Positions 42,240-50,919 of a stretch of 64,000 nt of DNA are shown in pieces; the first letter of the stretch is position 1, and each line of letters starts with the position of its first letter. Under the pieces are notes generated by a model that had not been told where the DNA came from, did not search any database, and was given only the letters and a program-made list of their open reading frames with translations. The DNA comes from Streptomyces cyaneofuscatus (GTDB lineage: Bacteria > Actinomycetota > Actinomycetes > Streptomycetales > Streptomycetaceae), in assembly GCF_000718135.1 (NCBI RefSeq), contig NZ_JOEM01000026.1:36258-100257 (forward strand), given 5' to 3'. The position numbers and the translations under genes are program-made.

Positions 42240-43163
42240 CTACGGGGCGACCGGCTCCCGGTCGCCCCGGGCGTCCTCGGCGAGCTGTTCCAGGAACGGC
42301 TCCACGGCCGCCCGCCACCCCTCCGGCCGGTCGTAGTGGACGAGGTGTCCGGCGTCGGCCACCTCCGCGTACTGGCCACGGGGCAGGACGCGCACCATCT
42401 CCTGCGCCTCGGCCCGGCCCAGCTCCCCGTCGAGCCCGCGCAGCACCAGGGCGGGGCACCGCACCTGGGCCAGCTCCTCCCAGTGCGCGTCGTAGACCCA
42501 GGTGGCGCGGGAGCGGAGCATCTGGCTGCGGGAGAAGACCGGGCGCCAGCCGTCCTCCGTCTCCGCCATCACCTCGGCGTAGAACGCGCCGCGCATGGGG
42601 TTGGGCCGCTCCACCCAGGGGTCGTCCTCGCCGAACCACTTCCGCACGTCGGCGAGGGTGGCGAAGGGCAGCGGCCAGGACGCGAACCAGTCGCTCCACT
42701 CGCGCTGCGAGGCCGCCCCGAGGGCGGAGGCCCGCATGTCGCAGATGACGACGGCCCGGACCAGGTCGGGGCGCTTGGCGGCGAGCTGCCAGCCGGTGAG
42801 CGCTCCCATGGCGTGGCCGACGACGGTGACGGGTCCGAGGTCCAGCTGTTCGATCGCGGCCTCGGCGTCGGCGACGTACGCGTCGCGCGTGTACGGGCCG
42901 TCGGCCGGCTTCTCGCTGCGGCCGTGGCCGCGCTGGTCTAGGCCGACCGCGCGGTACCGCTCGGAGAGCCAACGGGCGGTGGGCGCCCAGTGGGAGGCCC
43001 GGCCCATCAGCCCGTGCAGCAGTAAGACCCCGGGGGCCCGGTCCGCGCCGGCGCTGTCCGCCCCCGCGCTGTCCGATCCCGCACGCTCCTTGGGCGGATC
43101 CGCGAACTCCCACGCCGCGAGGCGTACGCCGTCGGATCCGGTCACATCGATGCGCCGCACCAT
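42240..43163 (-). CDS. Alpha/beta hydrolase-like protein lacking the nucleophilic serine
   Basis: A 307-residue alpha/beta hydrolase fold protein (oxyanion loop VLLLHGLMGRASHW; GLDQRGHGRSEKP). The nucleophile elbow reads VVGHAMGAL: the codon at 42810-42812 gives Ala where the G-x-S-x-G family needs Ser. The later His (DAGHLVHYDRPEGW) and Asp candidates remain. It may be a catalytically inactive binding protein or use another residue. The N-terminus has an Ala/Asp/Ser-rich insertion (SDSAGADSAGADRAP). The gene is monocistronic. Confidence 0.85.
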   Translation of the reverse strand: MVRRIDVTGSDGVRLAAWEFADPPKERAGSDSAGADSAGADRAPGVLLLHGLMGRASHWAPTARWLSERYRAVGLDQRGHGRSEKPADGPYTRDAYVADAEAAIEQLDLGPVTVVGHAMGALTGWQLAAKRPDLVRAVVICDMRASALGAASQREWSDWFASWPLPFATLADVRKWFGEDDPWVERPNPMRGAFYAEVMAETEDGWRPVFSRSQMLRSRATWVYDAHWEELAQVRCPALVLRGLDGELGRAEAQEMVRVLPRGQYAEVADAGHLVHYDRPEGWRAAVEPFLEQLAEDARGDREPVAP

Positions 43164-43399
43164 GGTCCTGGCACCCCCTTCTGGTCCTCGATCACCGCGT
43201 GGTGGCGTCGCCAGACTATCGAACTCTTATTCGAAAACAGGGATCCGCCGCTCAACACCCCACGTTCGAGTGACATGCGACGAGGATTGCCGTCGGCCGC
43301 CCTGGGGAGATCTTCAACGGGAGGCGGACCGCTCGGGGACAGGGGTCCGTGGGGAACGACCTTGAGAGCTCGGGGCTCCAGGTCGACCAAGGGGAGGAC

Positions 43400-43429
43400 C
43401 GACCCCGGCGCCTTCGGGCGCCGGGGTCG
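43400..43429 (+). terminator. UUCG-capped hairpin, 13-bp perfect stem
   Basis: CGACCCCGGCGCC (43400-43412) pairs exactly with 43417-43429 around a TTCG tetraloop. UUCG is the very stable loop on the plus strand only, so the RNA product is probably from the plus strand. No protein gene ends immediately before it. Confidence 0.6.
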
Positions 43430-43668
43430 ACCCTTGTCCACCTTGTTCACGACAACGATGGCAGAGCACGGCGCGGCCACCGCCAGACCATCCCTGACCA
43501 GGGCATCTCGGACCATGGCAGCCACCGATCGGCGTGCATGCCGGTAAGACGGGCGCATTCCCTGCTCCCTCCCCGACCGTGCCCGACCGCATCCGGCCCG
43601 GCACCCTCAGGTCATATGCCTGGCCTCAGCCTGGCACGCGATCCGTCGGCCCGCTGCGATTCCGCCCT

Positions 43669-43696
43669 ATCCAGCCCGTCCGGCGTTTGAGGACGG
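43669..43696. repeat. Extragenic repeat copy
   Basis: This is an inverted copy of the element found four times at 20235-20374: CCAGCCCGTCCGGCGTTTGA, then GGACGG. It lies downstream of the DtxR-type gene end. Confidence 0.65.
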
Positions 43697-43773
43697 AACC
43701 CTGGCGGTGGTGACCGGCGCCCCGACGTCCACGCGCACCGCAGGGGCCACCCCGGTCAAAGACGCCAACGGCG

Positions 43774-44466
43774 TCAGCGCTTGGCCACGAACACGTGCGA
43801 AGCAACCTCCGAGTCCAGCTCCGCCGCCTCCCCGCTGGACCCGACCAGCACCCCGCCCGGCGACTCCGTCACGCTGACCACGGACCCGGGCTGGACCCCG
43901 GCCCGCCGCAGCGTGTACATCAGCTGGGCGTCCGTCTGGATCGGCTCCCCGATCCGCCGCACGACCACGGTCTTGCCCTCCGAGCCCGGGTCCAGCTCCG
44001 CCAGGCTCACCATCGAGGCGTCCAGGAACGGGTCGGCCTCCGCCTTCTCGCCCAGCTCCTCCAGGCCCGGGATCGGATTCCCGTACGGAGACTCCGTCGG
44101 GTGCCGCAGCAGCTCCAGCACCCGCCGCTCCACGGCCTCGCTCATCACGTGCTCCCAGCGGCAGGCCTCGGCGTGGACCTGCTCCCACTCCAGGCCGATC
44201 ACGTCGACCAGCAGGCACTCGGCGAGCCGGTGCTTGCGCATGACGCGGGTGGCCAGGCGCCGGCCCTCCTCGGTCAGCTCCAGGTGGCGGTCCCCCGCGA
44301 CCTGGACCAGCCCGTCGCGCTCCATGCGGGCCACCGTCTGGCTGACCGTCGGACCGCTCTGGTCCAGCCGTTCGGCGATCCGGGCGCGCATGGGGACCAC
44401 GCCTTCCTCTTCGAGTTCGAGGATGGTGCGGAGATACATCTCCGTGGTGTCGATCAGTCCGGACAT
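43774..44466 (-). CDS. DtxR/MntR-type metal-dependent regulator
   Basis: A 230-residue metalloregulator. The N-terminal winged helix (TTEMYLRTILELEEEG; IAERLDQSGPTVSQTVARMERDGLVQV) is followed by the dimerisation and metal domain (RLAECLLVDVIGLEWEQVHAEACRWEHVMSEAVERRVLELL), with the Cys/Glu/His ligands, and a C-terminal SH3-like domain. This is the DtxR/IdeR pattern, with Cys, His and Glu suited to iron or manganese. The start is ATG 44466. It may regulate its own promoter or remote iron genes. Confidence 0.92.
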   Translation of the reverse strand: MSGLIDTTEMYLRTILELEEEGVVPMRARIAERLDQSGPTVSQTVARMERDGLVQVAGDRHLELTEEGRRLATRVMRKHRLAECLLVDVIGLEWEQVHAEACRWEHVMSEAVERRVLELLRHPTESPYGNPIPGLEELGEKAEADPFLDASMVSLAELDPGSEGKTVVVRRIGEPIQTDAQLMYTLRRAGVQPGSVVSVTESPGGVLVGSSGEAAELDSEVASHVFVAKR

Positions 44467-44589
44467 ACGTGCCCCTCGATGCTGTGACAGAAAATCGTCG
44501 TGCGATGGCCCTGCACCAATTCTGACGCATAGCACGGACAACCGTGCCGCCCCGGCCCAAGACCGTCCGCCGGAGGCCGCCGGGCGCTA

Positions 44590-44615
44590 TTGACAGGCCA
44601 CTGGTCCAGACCGCA
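44590..44615 (+). promoter_or_regulatory. Promoter with DasR-like (dre) site
   Basis: A -35 TTGACA (44590-44595) is overlapped downstream by ACTGGTCCAGACCGCA (44600-44615). That element resembles the DasR-responsive element, whose known form is roughly ACTGGTCTAGACCAGT; 12 of 16 positions agree here. The downstream gene encodes a SIS-type sugar isomerase, a typical DasR target class. Confidence 0.55.
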
Positions 44616-44675
44616 ACGTGATCCGCGGCACAGCCATTCCCGCCCCGCAGAAACCCGTCGAAAGGGTCCTTCCCG

Positions 44676-45431
44676 ATGAGCGACAGCAAGCTGGCCGGTC
44701 AGTTCTTCGATGCGGCGATCGGTCTGCTCCAGCGGGTACGGGACGAGGAGGCGGGCTCCATCGCGGCGGCCGGCGCGGCCATCGCCGACACCGTCGAGGC
44801 GGGCGGCCGGCTCTTCGCGTACGGCGCCGGGCACTCCTCCCTCGCCGCCCAGGACGTCGTCTACCGCGCGGGCGGACTGGCCCTGATGAACCTGCTCACG
44901 GTGCCCGGCACCACCGGCGTGGACGTCATGCCCGCCACCCTCGGCTCCGCCCTGGAGCGGGTGGACGGCCTGGCCTCGGCGGTCCTGGACTCCAGCCCGG
45001 CGACCGCGGGCGACGTGCTCGTCATCATCTCGCTCTCCGGCCGCAACGCGCTCCCGGTCGAGATGGCCCAGAACGCCCGGGCCCTCGGGCTGAAGGTCAT
45101 CGGCGTCACCTCGGTCGCGTACGCGGAGAACACCCGCTCCCGGCACACCTCGGGCGGCTTCCTGCGCGACCACTGCGACATCGTCCTGGACAGCAAGATC
45201 GCGATCGGCGACGCGGAGCTGAGCGCCCCCGGCATCGAGGCCCCCTTCGCCCCCGCCTCCACCGTCGTCACCAGCGCGATCATGCAGTCGATGATGGCGG
45301 CGGCGGCCGAGCAGCTGGTGGCCCGGGGCATCGAGCCGCCGCTCCTGCGCTCGGGGAACGTCGACGGCGGCCACGACTGGAACGGCCGGGTCATGACGGA
45401 GTACCGCGAGCGGATCTTCTACCGCCACTGA
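44676..45431 (+). CDS. SIS-domain phosphosugar isomerase-like protein
   Basis: A 251-residue SIS-fold protein. Sugar-phosphate binding elements are FAYGAGHSSLAAQDVVYRAGG and DVLVIISLSGRNALPVEMA; the C-terminus ends GRVMTEYRERIFYRH. It resembles the UPF0309/YckH-like and N-acetylglucosamine-related isomerases. The dre-like site before it suggests regulation by GlcN-6-P via DasR and a role in amino-sugar use. ATG 44676 has a good upstream AAAGG. Confidence 0.88.
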   Translation: MSDSKLAGQFFDAAIGLLQRVRDEEAGSIAAAGAAIADTVEAGGRLFAYGAGHSSLAAQDVVYRAGGLALMNLLTVPGTTGVDVMPATLGSALERVDGLASAVLDSSPATAGDVLVIISLSGRNALPVEMAQNARALGLKVIGVTSVAYAENTRSRHTSGGFLRDHCDIVLDSKIAIGDAELSAPGIEAPFAPASTVVTSAIMQSMMAAAAEQLVARGIEPPLLRSGNVDGGHDWNGRVMTEYRERIFYRH

Positions 45432-45439
45432 GTTCCGTA

Positions 45440-46606
45440 CTACGCGCAGGTCGGCAGGGTCACCCGGGCCGTCAGCCCGCCGCCCGGGTTCGCCGTGGCG
45501 CCGACGTCCCCGCCGTGCGCCCGGGCGACCGACGCCACGATGGAGAGCCCGAGCCCCGCGCCCTCGCCCGGCGCGTGGCGGCGGGCCTGCGCCCGGCGGA
45601 AGGGCTCGAACAGCAGCGGTACGGCCGCCGCGTCCACCACGGGCCCGGTATTGGCGACCTCCAGGCCGCCCGGGCCGACCCGGACCCGTACCGTCCCGCC
45701 CGGGTGATTGTGGCGCAGCGCGTTGGCGATCAGGTTGTGCACCAGGTGGTCCAGGAGGACCGGGTCGCCCTGGACGCTCACCGGCCGGGCCTCCACGTCG
45801 ACGGTGACGGCCCGCTCCTGAGCCTCCGCCGCCAGCGCCTCGGTGACCGTGGCGGTGGTGGCGTCCAGGCCGACCCGCTCGCGCCGCCGCAGACCCTCGT
45901 CGGAGACCGCGAGGAGCAGCAGCCCCTCGATGAGCTGCTCGCTGTTGTCGGCGGTGTCGATGAGCTTGTCCCGGATCCAGGCGACCTTCTCGGGCGGCGG
46001 ATCGTCGGCGAGCCCGATCTCGGCGGCGGCCCGCTGCACGGCGAGCGGGGTGCGCAGTTCGTGGGCGGCGTTGGCGGCGAACCGCTGCCGGGCGGCGACC
46101 AGTTGCTCGATCCGGTCGAGCATCCCGTCGAAGGTGTCGGCCAGCTCCTTGAGCTCGCCGGGCGGGGCCTGGAGCGCGATCCGCTCGTGGAGGTTGGAGC
46201 CGGAGAGCCGGCGGGCCCGGGCGGTGATGACCCCGACGGGCCGCAGCACCCGGCCCGCCATCCACCAAGCAAGGGCGACGGAGAGCGCCGAGTAGACGGC
46301 GAGGGAGAGCGCGGAGACGGTGAGGAGCTGGTGGAGCACGGCGTCACCGGCGGCCGTGGAGACCTTCCGGGCGACGGCGTACTGGCCGGGCTGGATGACG
46401 GTGGTCTGCGCCCAGTCGGAGGTGGGCAGCGCGGGGGCGGCGGACTCGCCCAGTTCGGCGGCGGGGACCGTGGGGACCACCGCGCTCATGACGCTGCTGT
46501 AGAGCCCGTCGCTGACCAGCACGTAGACGAGCCCCATGAGCAGGACTCCGGCCAGCACCAGCAGGCCGCCGTAGAGCGCGGTGAGCCGCGCGCGCTCGCT
46601 GTTCAC
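45440..46606 (-). CDS. Two-component sensor histidine kinase
   Basis: A 388-residue membrane sensor kinase: two helices (LTALYGGLLVLAGVLLMGLVYVLV, about 8-31; SALSLAVYSALSVALAWWMAG, about 95-115) enclosing an extracytoplasmic part, HAMP (AGRVLRPVGVITARARRLSG), phosphoacceptor His in AANAAHELRTPLAV, and ATP site NLIANALRHNHPGG and GAGLGLSIVASVA. GTG 46606 overlaps the response-regulator stop by GTGA. It likely senses an envelope signal tied to the efflux operon next door. Confidence 0.93.
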   Translation of the reverse strand: MNSERARLTALYGGLLVLAGVLLMGLVYVLVSDGLYSSVMSAVVPTVPAAELGESAAPALPTSDWAQTTVIQPGQYAVARKVSTAAGDAVLHQLLTVSALSLAVYSALSVALAWWMAGRVLRPVGVITARARRLSGSNLHERIALQAPPGELKELADTFDGMLDRIEQLVAARQRFAANAAHELRTPLAVQRAAAEIGLADDPPPEKVAWIRDKLIDTADNSEQLIEGLLLLAVSDEGLRRRERVGLDATTATVTEALAAEAQERAVTVDVEARPVSVQGDPVLLDHLVHNLIANALRHNHPGGTVRVRVGPGGLEVANTGPVVDAAAVPLLFEPFRRAQARRHAPGEGAGLGLSIVASVARAHGGDVGATANPGGGLTARVTLPTCA

Positions 46607-47289
46607 CGGGCGTCGCCGCCCGCCATGGGTTGGTCGCCGATGCGGTACCCGGCGCCCGGCACGGTCTCGATCACGGGTGGCGCCCCCAGTTTCGTACGGA
46701 GCTTGGAGAGGGTGACCCGGACCGCGTTGGTGCGGTAGCTGGTGTCCTCCTCCCACACCTCCTCGATCAGGTCGTCGCCGCTGACGACCGCGCCCTCGGC
46801 CCGCAGGAGGGTTTCCAGCACGGCGAACTCCTTGCGGGAGAGAGAAAGGAAGCGGCCGTCGCGGCAGACCTGGCGGCGGGCGGTGTCGAGCGTCAGCCCG
46901 GCCCGTTCGAGGACCGGCGGGAGGGCGGGGCGGGAGCGGCGGCCGAGCGCGAGGACCCGGGCGAGGAGTTCGTCGTACGCGAACGGCTTGGTCAGGTAGT
47001 CGTCGGCACCGAGCCCGAGGCCGGCCACCCGGTCCCGTACGGTCCCCGAGGCGGTGAGCATCAGGATCCGGGTCAGCAGGCGGGCGCCGACGACCCGGCG
47101 GCACACCTCGTCGCCGTGCAGCCCGGGCAGGTCGCGGTCGAGGATCATCACGTCGTACGCGCCGAACCGGAGCTTCTCCAGCGCGGTCGGCCCGTCGGGG
47201 GCGATGTCCACCGCGACGGCGTCACGGCGCAGCCCCTCGGCGATCATCCCCGCCAGGAATTCCTCGTCCTCCACCACCAGCACGCGCAT
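46603..47289 (-). CDS. OmpR-family response regulator
   Basis: A 228-residue regulator. Receiver domain with acidic pocket (VVEDEEF), phosphorylated Asp in MILDRDLPG, Thr/Ser switch in MLTASGTV and Lys in YLTKPFAYDELLAR; winged-helix C-terminal part (LSLSRKEFAVLETLLRAEG; VRVTLSKLRTKLG). The partner kinase overlaps it. Divergent upstream is the lipoprotein-adaptor-ABC operon, probably its target; an inverted GTTTCGT/ACGAAAC pair is found in the gap. Confidence 0.95.
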   Translation of the reverse strand: MRVLVVEDEEFLAGMIAEGLRRDAVAVDIAPDGPTALEKLRFGAYDVMILDRDLPGLHGDEVCRRVVGARLLTRILMLTASGTVRDRVAGLGLGADDYLTKPFAYDELLARVLALGRRSRPALPPVLERAGLTLDTARRQVCRDGRFLSLSRKEFAVLETLLRAEGAVVSGDDLIEEVWEEDTSYRTNAVRVTLSKLRTKLGAPPVIETVPGAGYRIGDQPMAGGDAR

Positions 47290-47309
47290 GGGTTCTGTGT
47301 ACCCGAAAG

Positions 47310-47352
47310 CGATGTTTCGTCGGTGTAAGCACCGGCGCTGAGAGAAACGAAA
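47310..47352. promoter_or_regulatory. Divergent promoter region with inverted GTTTCGT/ACGAAAC
   Basis: GTTTCGT (47313-47319) and ACGAAAC (47346-47352) face each other across 26 bases between the response regulator and the lipoprotein gene. This may be the response-regulator site. Confidence 0.4.
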
Positions 47353-47406
47353 CCGGCTCCTCGCCCACGCTCGGGCCGTCCCCACCGACGTCCCGAGGAG
47401 CCCTCC

Positions 47407-47907
47407 ATGACCGTTCTCACTGCCCGGCGGCGCAGTCTCGCCGCCGCCTGCCTGCTCGCCACGACCGTCGTCCTGTCCGCCACGGCCTGTTCGGGCGGCG
47501 GCGGGACCAAGGACGGCGGATCGGCCTCCACCACGAAGAAGACGAAGGAGGACCAGGCCCTGGAGCACCGCAAGTGCCTCCGGGAGCAGGGCCTGGACAT
47601 CCCCGAGCCGAAGCCGGGCGAGAACGGCATGGGCGTCACCATCGACGGCGGCTCCAAGGGCAGGAAGGAGATGGAGAAGGCGTTCAAGGCCTGCCAGGAC
47701 AAGGCGGTCGGCGGCGGACCCAAGGAGCTGACCCAGGCGGAGAAGGACAAGATGGTCGCCTTCGCCCGGTGCATGCGGAAGAACGGTTTCGACATGCCCG
47801 ACCCGAAGTTCGAGGGCGGGATGGCCCAGGCGATGCCGGCGATGAAGCCGCAGGAGATGAAGAAGTTCGAGAAGGCCAACAAGGCGTGCGAGAGCGTGGG
47901 CCGATGA
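47407..47907 (+). CDS. Cys-containing lipoprotein, first gene of efflux operon
   Basis: A 166-residue lipoprotein: basic start, hydrophobic LAAACLLATTVVLSATAC, lipobox ending in Cys28, then a Gly/Ser spacer. The mature part is Lys/Glu/Met-rich with two repeated motifs around CLREQGLDIPEPK and CMRKNGFDMPDPKFEGG, each preceded by helical residues. The repeats suggest a duplicated small unit with paired Cys. Function is unknown. The next gene begins at the ATGA overlap, and together they form an envelope-linked operon. Confidence 0.8.
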   Translation: MTVLTARRRSLAAACLLATTVVLSATACSGGGGTKDGGSASTTKKTKEDQALEHRKCLREQGLDIPEPKPGENGMGVTIDGGSKGRKEMEKAFKACQDKAVGGGPKELTQAEKDKMVAFARCMRKNGFDMPDPKFEGGMAQAMPAMKPQEMKKFEKANKACESVGR

Positions 47908-48971
47908 GGCGCGGACGGGCCGTCGCGGCGGTGGCGGCGGTGCTCGCCGTGACGGCGGGAACCATCGCCGTGACCCAGTTCGGCGGCGGCAGCGGTGGTA
48001 CGGAGTCGGCGGGCGCGAAGAACACCGGGCTGCCGCCGGCCACCGCCCCGGTCGAGCGCGGCGACCTGCACGACAGCGCCCAGGCGGACGGAACGCTCGG
48101 CTACGACAGACAGCGCAAGATCAACGCGGCTGCGGCGGGCACCCTGACCTGGACCCCGCGCACCGGCGCGGCGATCGAACGGAACGAGCGGCTGTACGAG
48201 GTCGACGGCCGGGCGGTCCGGCTGATGTACGGGGCCGGGCCCATGTACCGCACCTTGAAGGCGGGCGAGACGGGCCGGGACGTCGAGCAGCTGGAACGTA
48301 ACCTCGCCGCCCTCGGCTACACCGGCTTCACCCCGGACACCGAGTACACCGAGCTGACCGCGGCGGCCGTCAAACGCTGGCAGAAGGCGCACGGCAGCAA
48401 GCAGACGGGCACGGTCGGCCCGCAGGACATCGCGTTCGCCCCCGGGAAGGTCCGGATCAAGGGCGTGGCGGCGGCCGTCGGCGATCTGGCCCAGCCGGGC
48501 GCCCCGCTCCTCACGACGACCGGCAGCGAGCGCATCGTCACCTTCGAACTGGACGTGGCGGAGAGTCAGTTGGCCAAGGCTGGCACCAAGGTCGACGTCG
48601 ACCTGCCGGACGGCACGAGCGCGCCCGGCACGGTCTCCTCGGTCGGCCGGACGGCGAAGCCCGGAAAGGACCCGCAGGACACCAGCCCGAAGGTGACGCT
48701 GACCGTCTCCTTCGACGAGCCGGACGAGGTCGGCGGCTTCGACCAGTCGCCGGTCACGGTGAACCTCACCGGCGAGACCCGCAAGGACGTCCTGACCGTC
48801 CCGGTGAACGCGCTCCTGGCCCTGCCGGGCGGCGGCTTCGGCGTGGAGGTCGTACGGAACGGCACCGCCCGCGAGGTGAAGGTGGAGCTCGGGATGTTCG
48901 CGGAGGGCCGGGTCGAGGTGTCGGGCGGCGGGCTGAGCGAGGGCATGAAGGTCGGGGTGCCGAAGGTATGA
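47904..48971 (+). CDS. Periplasmic adaptor-type peptidoglycan-binding protein
   Basis: A 355-residue exported protein. The N-terminus is a signal or membrane anchor (AVAAVAAVLAVTAGTIAVTQF). The middle has a peptidoglycan-binding domain 1 (GETGRDVEQLERNLAALGY; TAAAVKRWQKAHG). The rest resembles the barrel-sandwich part of membrane-fusion (RND/MacA-type) proteins: PVERGDLHDSAQADGTLGY and VTVNLTGETRKDVLTVPVNALLALP. It probably couples the MacB-like ABC components to the cell wall. It overlaps both neighbours by ATGA. Confidence 0.88.
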   Translation: MRRGRAVAAVAAVLAVTAGTIAVTQFGGGSGGTESAGAKNTGLPPATAPVERGDLHDSAQADGTLGYDRQRKINAAAAGTLTWTPRTGAAIERNERLYEVDGRAVRLMYGAGPMYRTLKAGETGRDVEQLERNLAALGYTGFTPDTEYTELTAAAVKRWQKAHGSKQTGTVGPQDIAFAPGKVRIKGVAAAVGDLAQPGAPLLTTTGSERIVTFELDVAESQLAKAGTKVDVDLPDGTSAPGTVSSVGRTAKPGKDPQDTSPKVTLTVSFDEPDEVGGFDQSPVTVNLTGETRKDVLTVPVNALLALPGGGFGVEVVRNGTAREVKVELGMFAEGRVEVSGGGLSEGMKVGVPKV

Positions 48972-49711
48972 GCGGCGCCGCAGATACGGATACGGATACG
49001 GGTACGGTCGTCGGCCTCCGGGGCGTCACCAAGGAGTACGCGGGCGGGGTCACCGCCCTGCGCGGGGTGGACCTCACCGTGCGGGAGGGCGAGCTCCTCG
49101 CCATCGTCGGCCCGTCCGGCTCCGGCAAGTCCACGCTGCTGCACATCGTCGGCACCCTGGACCGCCCCACCGCCGGCACCGTCCACATCGCGGGCCACGA
49201 CGTGGCGGCCCTGACCGACCGCCGCCTCTCCGCCCTGCGCGCCCAGCACGTGGGCTTCGTCTTCCAGGCGTTCCACCTGGTCCCGGGCGTCTCCGCCCGC
49301 GACAACGTGGCCGAGGGCCTGCTCTACTCCGGCCTCCCCCGCTCCGTACGCCGCCGCAAGGCCGCCGAGGCGCTGGACCGGGTCGGCCTCGCGGACCGCC
49401 TGCACCACAAGCCGGACCAGCTCTCGGGCGGCCAGAAGCAGCGGGTCGCCATCGCCCGGGCGGTCGTGGGCGAACCCGCGCTTCTGCTGGCCGACGAACC
49501 GACGGGGGCGCTCGACTCGGCGTCGGGGGCGGCGGTGATGGAGCTGCTGCGGGACCTGAACCGGGAGGGGGCGACGATCGCGGTGATCACGCACGACACG
49601 GAGATCGCGGGGAGCCTGCCGCGCGAGGTGCGGATCAGGGACGGCGAGGTGGTGGCGGACATACGGAATCCGCCTGTACGCCGGCCCATGACGACGGGGG
49701 CGGAGCTGTGA
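48968..49711 (+). CDS. ABC transporter ATP-binding protein (MacB/LolD-type)
   Basis: A 247-residue ATPase. Walker A GPSGSGKSTLLHIVG, Q-loop in FVFQAFHLVPGVSARDNVAEGL, signature LSGGQKQRVAIARAVVG, Walker B LLLADEPTGALD and the H-loop in AVITHDTEI are complete. It is of the MacB/LolD class. It acts with the permease encoded next (GTGA overlap) and with the adaptor upstream. Confidence 0.95.
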   Translation: MSGAADTDTDTGTVVGLRGVTKEYAGGVTALRGVDLTVREGELLAIVGPSGSGKSTLLHIVGTLDRPTAGTVHIAGHDVAALTDRRLSALRAQHVGFVFQAFHLVPGVSARDNVAEGLLYSGLPRSVRRRKAAEALDRVGLADRLHHKPDQLSGGQKQRVAIARAVVGEPALLLADEPTGALDSASGAAVMELLRDLNREGATIAVITHDTEIAGSLPREVRIRDGEVVADIRNPPVRRPMTTGAEL

Positions 49712-50919
49712 GCCGGAGCGCGGCCCGCAGCCGCCTCAAGGCAGCCCGCCTGGGCCCCCGGGACGTCCTCCACGTCGGCTCGTCGGGCCTCCGCAGCCGC
49801 CCCATGCGCGTCGTGCTCTCCGCCCTGGGCATCGCCATCGGCATCGCGACGATGATCGCGGTGGTCGGCATCTCCGCCTCCAGCCAGGCCCAACTTCTCC
49901 GGGAACTGGACAAGTTGGGCACCAACCTCCTGGTGGCCTCGCCCGGCGACTCGATGTTCGCCGGTGAGGAGGTACATCTCCCGGAGGGCTCGGTGGGGAT
50001 GGTCGGCCGGATCAAGGGCGTCCAGGAGGTGGGGGCCACCGCCGACCTGGACGCGACCGTACGCCGCACCGAGAAGATCGACGAGGACGATACGGGCGGG
50101 ATCGGGGTCAAGGCGACGACGGCCGGCCTGCTCCGCGTACTGCGCGGCGAGGTCACCCGGGGCAGCTGGCTCAACGCGGCGACCGGCCGCTACCCCTCGG
50201 TCGTGCTCGGCCATGTCTCGGCCGACCGCCTCGGCATCACCAAGCCAGGGCAGCAGGTATGGATAGGCGACCGCTACTTCACGGTCGCCGGCATCCTCGC
50301 CCCGCTCCCCCTGGCCCCGGAGATCGAACGCTCCGCCCTGGTCGGCTGGGAGGGCGCGAAGCGCCTGCTGGGCTTCGCGGGCCACCCGACGTCGATCTAC
50401 GAGCGGTCGGACGACGCGGCGGTGCAGGACGTACGGAAGGTCATGGCGGCGACGGTCGACCCGCAGAACCCGCAGAACGTGAAGGTCACCGACCCGTCCT
50501 CGGCACTCCGCGCGAAGGCGGCGACCGAGGGGGCGTTCAGCAGTCTGCTGCTGGGCCTGGGCGGTATCGCGCTGCTGGTGGGGGGCGTAGGAGTGGCCAA
50601 CACCATGATCATCTCGGTCCTGGAACGCCGGTACGAGATCGGCCTGCGCCGCTCGCTGGGCGCGACCCGGGGCCAGATCAGGATCCAGTTCGTCACGGAG
50701 TCCCTGATGCTGTCGGGCCTGGGCGGCCTGGCCGGGGTGACGCTGGGCGCGGCGGCGACGGGGGCGTACGCGCACACGGGCGGCCTGCCGTGGGTGGTCC
50801 CGCTCTGGGCGGTCGCCGGGGGCTTCTGCGCGACGCTGGTGATCGGCACGGTGGCGGGCCTCTACCCTGCGGTCCGGGCGTCCCGGCTGTCTCCGACGCT
50901 GGCGCTGCACGCGGCGTGA
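49708..50919 (+). CDS. ABC transporter permease (MacB/FtsX-type)
   Basis: A 403-residue permease with one N-terminal helix (VLSALGIAIGIATMIAVVGIS), a large extracytoplasmic MacB_PCD domain and three C-terminal helices with the FtsX motif (LLVGGVGVANTMIISVLERRYEIGLRRSLGATRGQIRIQF, in part VANTMIISVLERRYEIGLRR). It forms the transport module with the ATPase and the adaptor. The operon is probably controlled by the adjacent two-component pair. Export of a drug or envelope component is likely. Confidence 0.94.
   Translation: MSRSAARSRLKAARLGPRDVLHVGSSGLRSRPMRVVLSALGIAIGIATMIAVVGISASSQAQLLRELDKLGTNLLVASPGDSMFAGEEVHLPEGSVGMVGRIKGVQEVGATADLDATVRRTEKIDEDDTGGIGVKATTAGLLRVLRGEVTRGSWLNAATGRYPSVVLGHVSADRLGITKPGQQVWIGDRYFTVAGILAPLPLAPEIERSALVGWEGAKRLLGFAGHPTSIYERSDDAAVQDVRKVMAATVDPQNPQNVKVTDPSSALRAKAATEGAFSSLLLGLGGIALLVGGVGVANTMIISVLERRYEIGLRRSLGATRGQIRIQFVTESLMLSGLGGLAGVTLGAAATGAYAHTGGLPWVVPLWAVAGGFCATLVIGTVAGLYPAVRASRLSPTLALHAA

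Larger units (their letters stand above)
43164..43773. other. 610-base gap with a UUCG-capped hairpin and one extragenic repeat
   Basis: No convincing gene. Several short open frames exist on both strands, none with a clear ribosome site and coding-like sequence. It contains a strong plus-strand hairpin (43400-43429) and one copy of the GC-rich extragenic repeat (43669-43696). AT-richer sequence near 43216-43240 (ATCGAACTCTTATTCG) looks like a promoter zone for the alpha/beta hydrolase. A small RNA is possible upstream of the hairpin. Confidence 0.4.

Noticed and set aside
43142..43558. Minus-strand frame of 138 codons reading ...VVVNKVDKGRP...
   Set aside because: It runs through the perfect UUCG hairpin, has no ribosome site, and has no known family. 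The middle looks like noncoding sequence, although a small GTPase-like word appears by chance.
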